A DNA stretch of 64,000 nucleotides, taken from NCBI RefSeq assembly GCF_003046185.1, contig NZ_PZZL01000003.1, positions 124,001 through 188,000 on the forward strand, read 5' to 3'. A program made the position numbers and the translations under genes. The DNA is from Phreatobacter oligotrophus. GTDB taxonomy: Bacteria; Pseudomonadota; Alphaproteobacteria; Rhizobiales; Phreatobacteraceae. This document shows, piece by piece, positions 61,129 through 64,000 of this stretch; within the stretch, counting starts at the first letter, position 1, and every line of letters begins with the position of its first letter. Below the pieces are notes generated by a model. It saw nothing but the letters and a program-made list of their open reading frames with translations, did not search any database and was not told the origin of the DNA.

Positions 61129-61428
61129 CTACAGCGTCACCGCGCCATAGCATGGCGCCTTGCCCCAGACCGCGAGCCGATAGCCCTTGCGCAGCCCGAG
61201 GGTGAAATAGGGATCAGCCTCGACGAGGGCGACGGCCTCCTCACGGCTGTCCACCTCCAGCACCCACAGACCGCCTTCGAACCAGGCGCCCGGTTCCGGC
61301 CTTAGTCCGCCGCCGATCAGGATGCGGTCGGCATGGGCGGCGAGATAGTCGAAATGCGCCTGCGAATGGTCCTTCCGGACCCAGGCGGCGTCGGAATTGT
61401 CGTCGAACAGAACGATCCAGCGGGCCAT
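61129..61428 (-). CDS. YciI family protein
   Basis: A 99-residue YciI-like protein of the dimeric alpha-beta barrel fold. It has WIVLFDDNSDAAWVRKDHSQAHFDYLA, where His and Asp are the conserved pocket residues, and LWVLEVDSREEAVALVEADPYF, the family's second half. Function of most members is unknown; some relatives act on chlorinated muconates or are fused to sigma factors. ATG 61428 is the usual start. It follows asd on the same strand after 85 bases that contain a terminator-like hairpin. Confidence 0.87.
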   Translation of the reverse strand: MARWIVLFDDNSDAAWVRKDHSQAHFDYLAAHADRILIGGGLRPEPGAWFEGGLWVLEVDSREEAVALVEADPYFTLGLRKGYRLAVWGKAPCYGAVTL

Positions 61429-61450
61429 GACGGCTCTCCAAAACGACGAA

Positions 61451-61486
61451 CGGCGGGCCTTGGGGGCCCGCCGTCGCACACAATGG
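61451..61486 (-). terminator. Intrinsic terminator of asd
   Basis: CGGCGGGCC and GGCCCGCCG form a perfect 9-bp stem with a 5-base loop (61451-61473). Read on the minus strand it starts about 40 bases after the asd stop and is followed by TTCGTCGTTTT, a moderate T-run. Confidence 0.65.
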
Positions 61487-61513
61487 GTTCGATGCGAAGG
61501 AGAGGGCGACCGA

Positions 61514-62551
61514 TCAGGCCGCCGCTTTCGCCCGCGGCTGGATGAGCTTGCGGTTGATCAGCACCTCGGCGATCTGCACCGCGTTGAGCGCCGCGCCCTT
61601 GCGCAGGTTGTCGGAGACGCACCAGAAGGCGAGGCCGTTCTCCACCGTGGCGTCCTCGCGGATGCGCGACACATAGGTCGCATCCTCGCCGGCGGCGTCG
61701 AGCGGCGTGGCGTAGCCGCCGTTCTCATGCTTGTCGATGACCAGCACGCCCGGGGCCTGGCGCAGCACCTCACGCGCCTCATCGGCGGTGATCGGCTGCT
61801 CGCACTCGATGTTCACGGCTTCCGAATGGGCGATGAAGACCGGCACGCGCACGCAGGTCGCGGTCAGCTTGATCTTCGGGTCGAGGATCTTCTTGGTCTC
61901 GACCGTCATCTTCCATTCCTCCTTCGTGAACCCGTCCTCCATGAAGACGTCGATATGGGGAATGAGGTTGAAGGCGATGCGGGCCGGGAACTTCTTGGTC
62001 TCCGGGTCCTTCATCGAATAGAGCGCCTTGGTCTGGCGATCGAGCTCGTCCATGCCTTCCTTGCCGGCGCCGGAGACCGACTGGTAGGTCGAGACGACGA
62101 CGCGCTTGATGCCGAAGCGGTCGTGCAGCGGCTTCAGCGCCACCACGAGCTGGGCGGTCGAGCAGTTCGGATTGGCGATGATGTTGCGCTTGGAGAAGCC
62201 GGTGATCGCATCGGCATTCACTTCCGGAACGATCAGCGGCACGTCGGAATCGTAGCGCCAGGCCGAGGAATTATCGATCACCACGCAGCCCTGGGCGCCG
62301 ATCTTCGGCGACCATTCCTTCGACACGGCGCCGCCGGCCGACATCAGGCAGATGTCGGTGTCGGAGAAGTCGTAATGCTCGAGGGCCTTCACCTTCAGCA
62401 CCTTGTCGCCGAAGGAGACCTCCTGGCCGACCGAGCGGCGGGAGGCCAGCGGAACGACCTCGGAAACGGGGAACCCGCGCTCCTCGAGGATGGCGAGCAT
62501 CTCGCGGCCCACATTGCCCGTGGCACCCGCGACGGCGACCTTGTAACCCAT
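61514..62551 (-). CDS. asd: Aspartate-semialdehyde dehydrogenase
   Basis: A 345-residue NADPH-dependent enzyme that reduces aspartyl phosphate to aspartate semialdehyde, the branch point to lysine/diaminopimelate, threonine and methionine. The nucleotide motif VAGATGNVGREML opens the protein, the nucleophile is the Cys of NPNCSTAQLV near residue 130, and the His of CVRVPVFIAHSEAV is the base. Full length. The leader between 62552 and about 62640 can fold into several hairpins, see the separate entry. Confidence 0.96.
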   Translation of the reverse strand: MGYKVAVAGATGNVGREMLAILEERGFPVSEVVPLASRRSVGQEVSFGDKVLKVKALEHYDFSDTDICLMSAGGAVSKEWSPKIGAQGCVVIDNSSAWRYDSDVPLIVPEVNADAITGFSKRNIIANPNCSTAQLVVALKPLHDRFGIKRVVVSTYQSVSGAGKEGMDELDRQTKALYSMKDPETKKFPARIAFNLIPHIDVFMEDGFTKEEWKMTVETKKILDPKIKLTATCVRVPVFIAHSEAVNIECEQPITADEAREVLRQAPGVLVIDKHENGGYATPLDAAGEDATYVSRIREDATVENGLAFWCVSDNLRKGAALNAVQIAEVLINRKLIQPRAKAAA

Positions 62552-62913
62552 GATCTGGCCTCTTTCGGCTATGGTTCTCCCCCGGGACCGGATCGCCTGG
62601 CGATCCGTTGGCGCCCATCTCCCCGTCGGGGGAGCACCCGGAAGCGAGGACGAAGCGTCAGCCTGCCGTGCCGCGCGTGGCGACCGGCTTGGTTTTCGTC
62701 GTCGTTTTGCTGCGACCGAAAGCCATGGCTGGGATGGGGTGTCCTCGGCGGAAGTGCCGTGAGGCCAGCGAAAAACACCAGGTGCGGCGAAATGTCAATC
62801 GCGCTAAGGGCTCAGGGCTGGCAAGGGCACGACCCCGGGCACGAGAGCGCCCAAGTTTCGCCCGGAAGGCCATGCCATCACGGAGGGGGCCTCGTCGCCC
62901 GTTCGAGACAGAG
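62552..62913. other. 362-base divergent region with structured asd leader
   Basis: No convincing gene. On the minus strand, just before asd, are two strong hairpins: GGATCGCC-A-GGCGATCC (62590-62606) and CTCCCC-GTC-GGGGAG near 62618-62633. A further GGGGGAG at 62575-62581, nearer asd, could pair with the same CTCCCCC arm and so compete with the second hairpin. The plus-strand half up to 62913 should hold the promoter of the glucan gene, but no clear -35/-10 pair is seen. Confidence 0.5.
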
Positions 62914-64000
62914 ATGACCCAGACCCTCACCCGCCGGAACCTGCTGACCGTCGCTGCCGCCGCTGGCCTCGCCCCGCTCCTGTCCGGGGAAAGCCGCGCC
63001 GCGACCCCGCTGCGCTTCGGCCCAGCCGCCCCCTTCTCCTACAACGCCCTGAAGCAGATGGCCGCCGCCCGCGCCGGCCGGCCCTATGTCGCCCCGCCGC
63101 GCCCGAACCCCGAGGTCGTCCGCCGCATCGACTACGATGCGCATGGCAAGCTGCGCTTCGACAAGGACAACGCGCTGTTCGGCGAGGGACCCGGCGCCTA
63201 TCCCGTCACCTTCCAGCATGTCGGGCAGTACTTCCCCAAGACCGTCTCCATGCATGTGGTCCAGGGCGAGACGGCCCGCGAGATCCTCTACGACCCGCGC
63301 TACTTCACCATCGGCCCCGACCATCCCGCCTCGGCGCTGCCGGCCGAGCCCTCCGCCTTTGCCGGCCTCTGGCTGCAGGAGGCGAAGTCCGGCCCGTGGA
63401 AGACGCAGGAGCCCTGGGCCACCTGGCTCGGCGCGTCCTATTTCCGCGGCGTCGGCGAACTCGGCCAGGTCGGCCTCTCCGCCCGCGGCCTCGCGCTCGC
63501 CCCGGGCCAGGGCCCCGGGCCCGAGGAGTTCCCCGACTTCGTCGCCTTCTGGATCGCCCCGGCCGCCAGCGAGACGGATCCCGTCACGCTCTATGCGCTG
63601 ATGGACTCGCCCTCTCTGTCGGGCGCCTACCGGTTCCTGTGCCGGCGCACCAATGGCGTCGTCATGGACATCGAGGCGACGCTGCATTTCCGCCAGCGGG
63701 TCACCCATCTCGGCGTCGCGCCGCTCACCTCCATGTACTGGTACTCGGAGACGACCTCGTCGCGGACCATCGACTGGCGCCCCGAGGTGCATGATTCCGA
63801 CGGCCTTGCCATCTGGACCGGCGGCGGTGAGCGCATCTGGCGCCCGCTCAACAACCCGCCGCGCACCATGACCTCGAGCTTCGTCGACGAGCGCCCGCGC
63901 GGCTTCGGCCTGCTGCAGCGCGACCGCGAGTTCCTGCACTATCTCGACGGCGTGAAATACGAGAAGCGCCCCTCCGCCTGGGTTGAGCCGCAGGGGGACT
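62914..64000 (+). CDS. Periplasmic glucan biosynthesis protein OpgG/OpgD (3' end beyond window)
   Basis: The first 362 residues of an OpgG/OpgD (MdoG/MdoD) protein, needed for making osmoregulated periplasmic glucans. The signal peptide TQTLTRRNLLTVAAAAGLAP has twin arginines, so export is probably by Tat, as for OpgD in E. coli. Family blocks visible are FGEGPGAYPVTFQHVGQYFP, WLGASYFRGVGELGQVGLSARGLAL in pieces, PLTSMYWYSETTSSRTIDWRPEVHDSDGLAIW and ERPRGFGLLQRDREFLHYLD. Typical proteins have about 500 residues, so roughly 150 are missing at the window edge. Confidence 0.92.
   Translation, partial: MTQTLTRRNLLTVAAAAGLAPLLSGESRAATPLRFGPAAPFSYNALKQMAAARAGRPYVAPPRPNPEVVRRIDYDAHGKLRFDKDNALFGEGPGAYPVTFQHVGQYFPKTVSMHVVQGETAREILYDPRYFTIGPDHPASALPAEPSAFAGLWLQEAKSGPWKTQEPWATWLGASYFRGVGELGQVGLSARGLALAPGQGPGPEEFPDFVAFWIAPAASETDPVTLYALMDSPSLSGAYRFLCRRTNGVVMDIEATLHFRQRVTHLGVAPLTSMYWYSETTSSRTIDWRPEVHDSDGLAIWTGGGERIWRPLNNPPRTMTSSFVDERPRGFGLLQRDREFLHYLDGVKYEKRPSAWVEPQGD

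Overview
The window is ordinary-looking chromosomal DNA from a G+C-rich alphaproteobacterium, most likely a member of the Hyphomicrobiales (Rhizobiales). This rests on gene content and order: a DUF2794 gene, CarD and RpoH side by side, a 7Fe ferredoxin next to carD, htpX followed by an RsmB-type methyltransferase, a 1,611-residue NAD-dependent glutamate dehydrogenase, a small one-helix protein ahead of xerD then accA, and a small lipoprotein ahead of lysA. I see no rRNA, tRNA, CRISPR array, insertion sequence or prophage. Genes are dense, and many neighbours overlap by 4 bases (ATGA or GTGA).

Layout. 1-6.1 kb (mostly minus strand): two acyl-CoA dehydrogenases, a DUF2794 protein, an unrecognised methyltransferase-like protein, an SbmA/BacA-type ABC exporter and an AEC permease. 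6.1-16.8 kb: a lone receiver protein, a class I amidotransferase, the RNA ligase-like phosphodiesterase ThpR, an L,D-transpeptidase, accA, xerD, exonuclease III, a BrnT/BrnA toxin-antitoxin pair, then etfBA and 3-hydroxybutyryl-CoA dehydrogenase. 16.8-30.9 kb: a GGDEF protein and a YjfB-like protein, a secreted hydrolase overlapping the giant glutamate dehydrogenase, an AhpD-like protein, a Lon-substrate-binding-domain protein, Trm112, rpoH, carD, fdxA, htpX and an rRNA methyltransferase.

30.9-43.9 kb is a metal and cofactor block. modABC has a ModE-type operator in front and a short modE converging on it. It is followed by a cobalamin block bounded by two opposing cobalamin riboswitches: btuB-btuC-btuD with a separate btuF and cbiB on the plus strand, and cobU-cobO-cobQ plus cobC on the minus strand. 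Together these give B12 uptake and the late (adenosylation, amidation, aminopropanol arm, nucleotide loop) steps. The corrin-ring genes are not in the window.

44-64 kb: a GbsR/MarR-type regulator converges on a cyanide-insensitive-type bd oxidase (cydAB), which has a perfect 13-bp inverted repeat upstream. Then come a chemotaxis receptor, two tiny coupled membrane proteins, a polysaccharide deacetylase and an acyl-CoA synthetase. A seven-gene tetR-livGFKHM-GAF transport operon follows, then a small lipoprotein, lysA, a beta-carbonic anhydrase, a YciI protein, asd, and the start of an OpgG/OpgD glucan gene cut by the window edge.

I found no clear-cut new defence or mobile system. The points most worth checking are the GbsR/cydAB inverted repeat, the compact ModE operator with a regulator that lacks a molybdate domain, the antisense-overlapping B12 genes, the structured leader of asd, the paired micro-membrane-proteins, the unknown methyltransferase-like protein next to an exporter that lacks its Walker B glutamate, and the near-absence of terminator space at ten convergent gene junctions.
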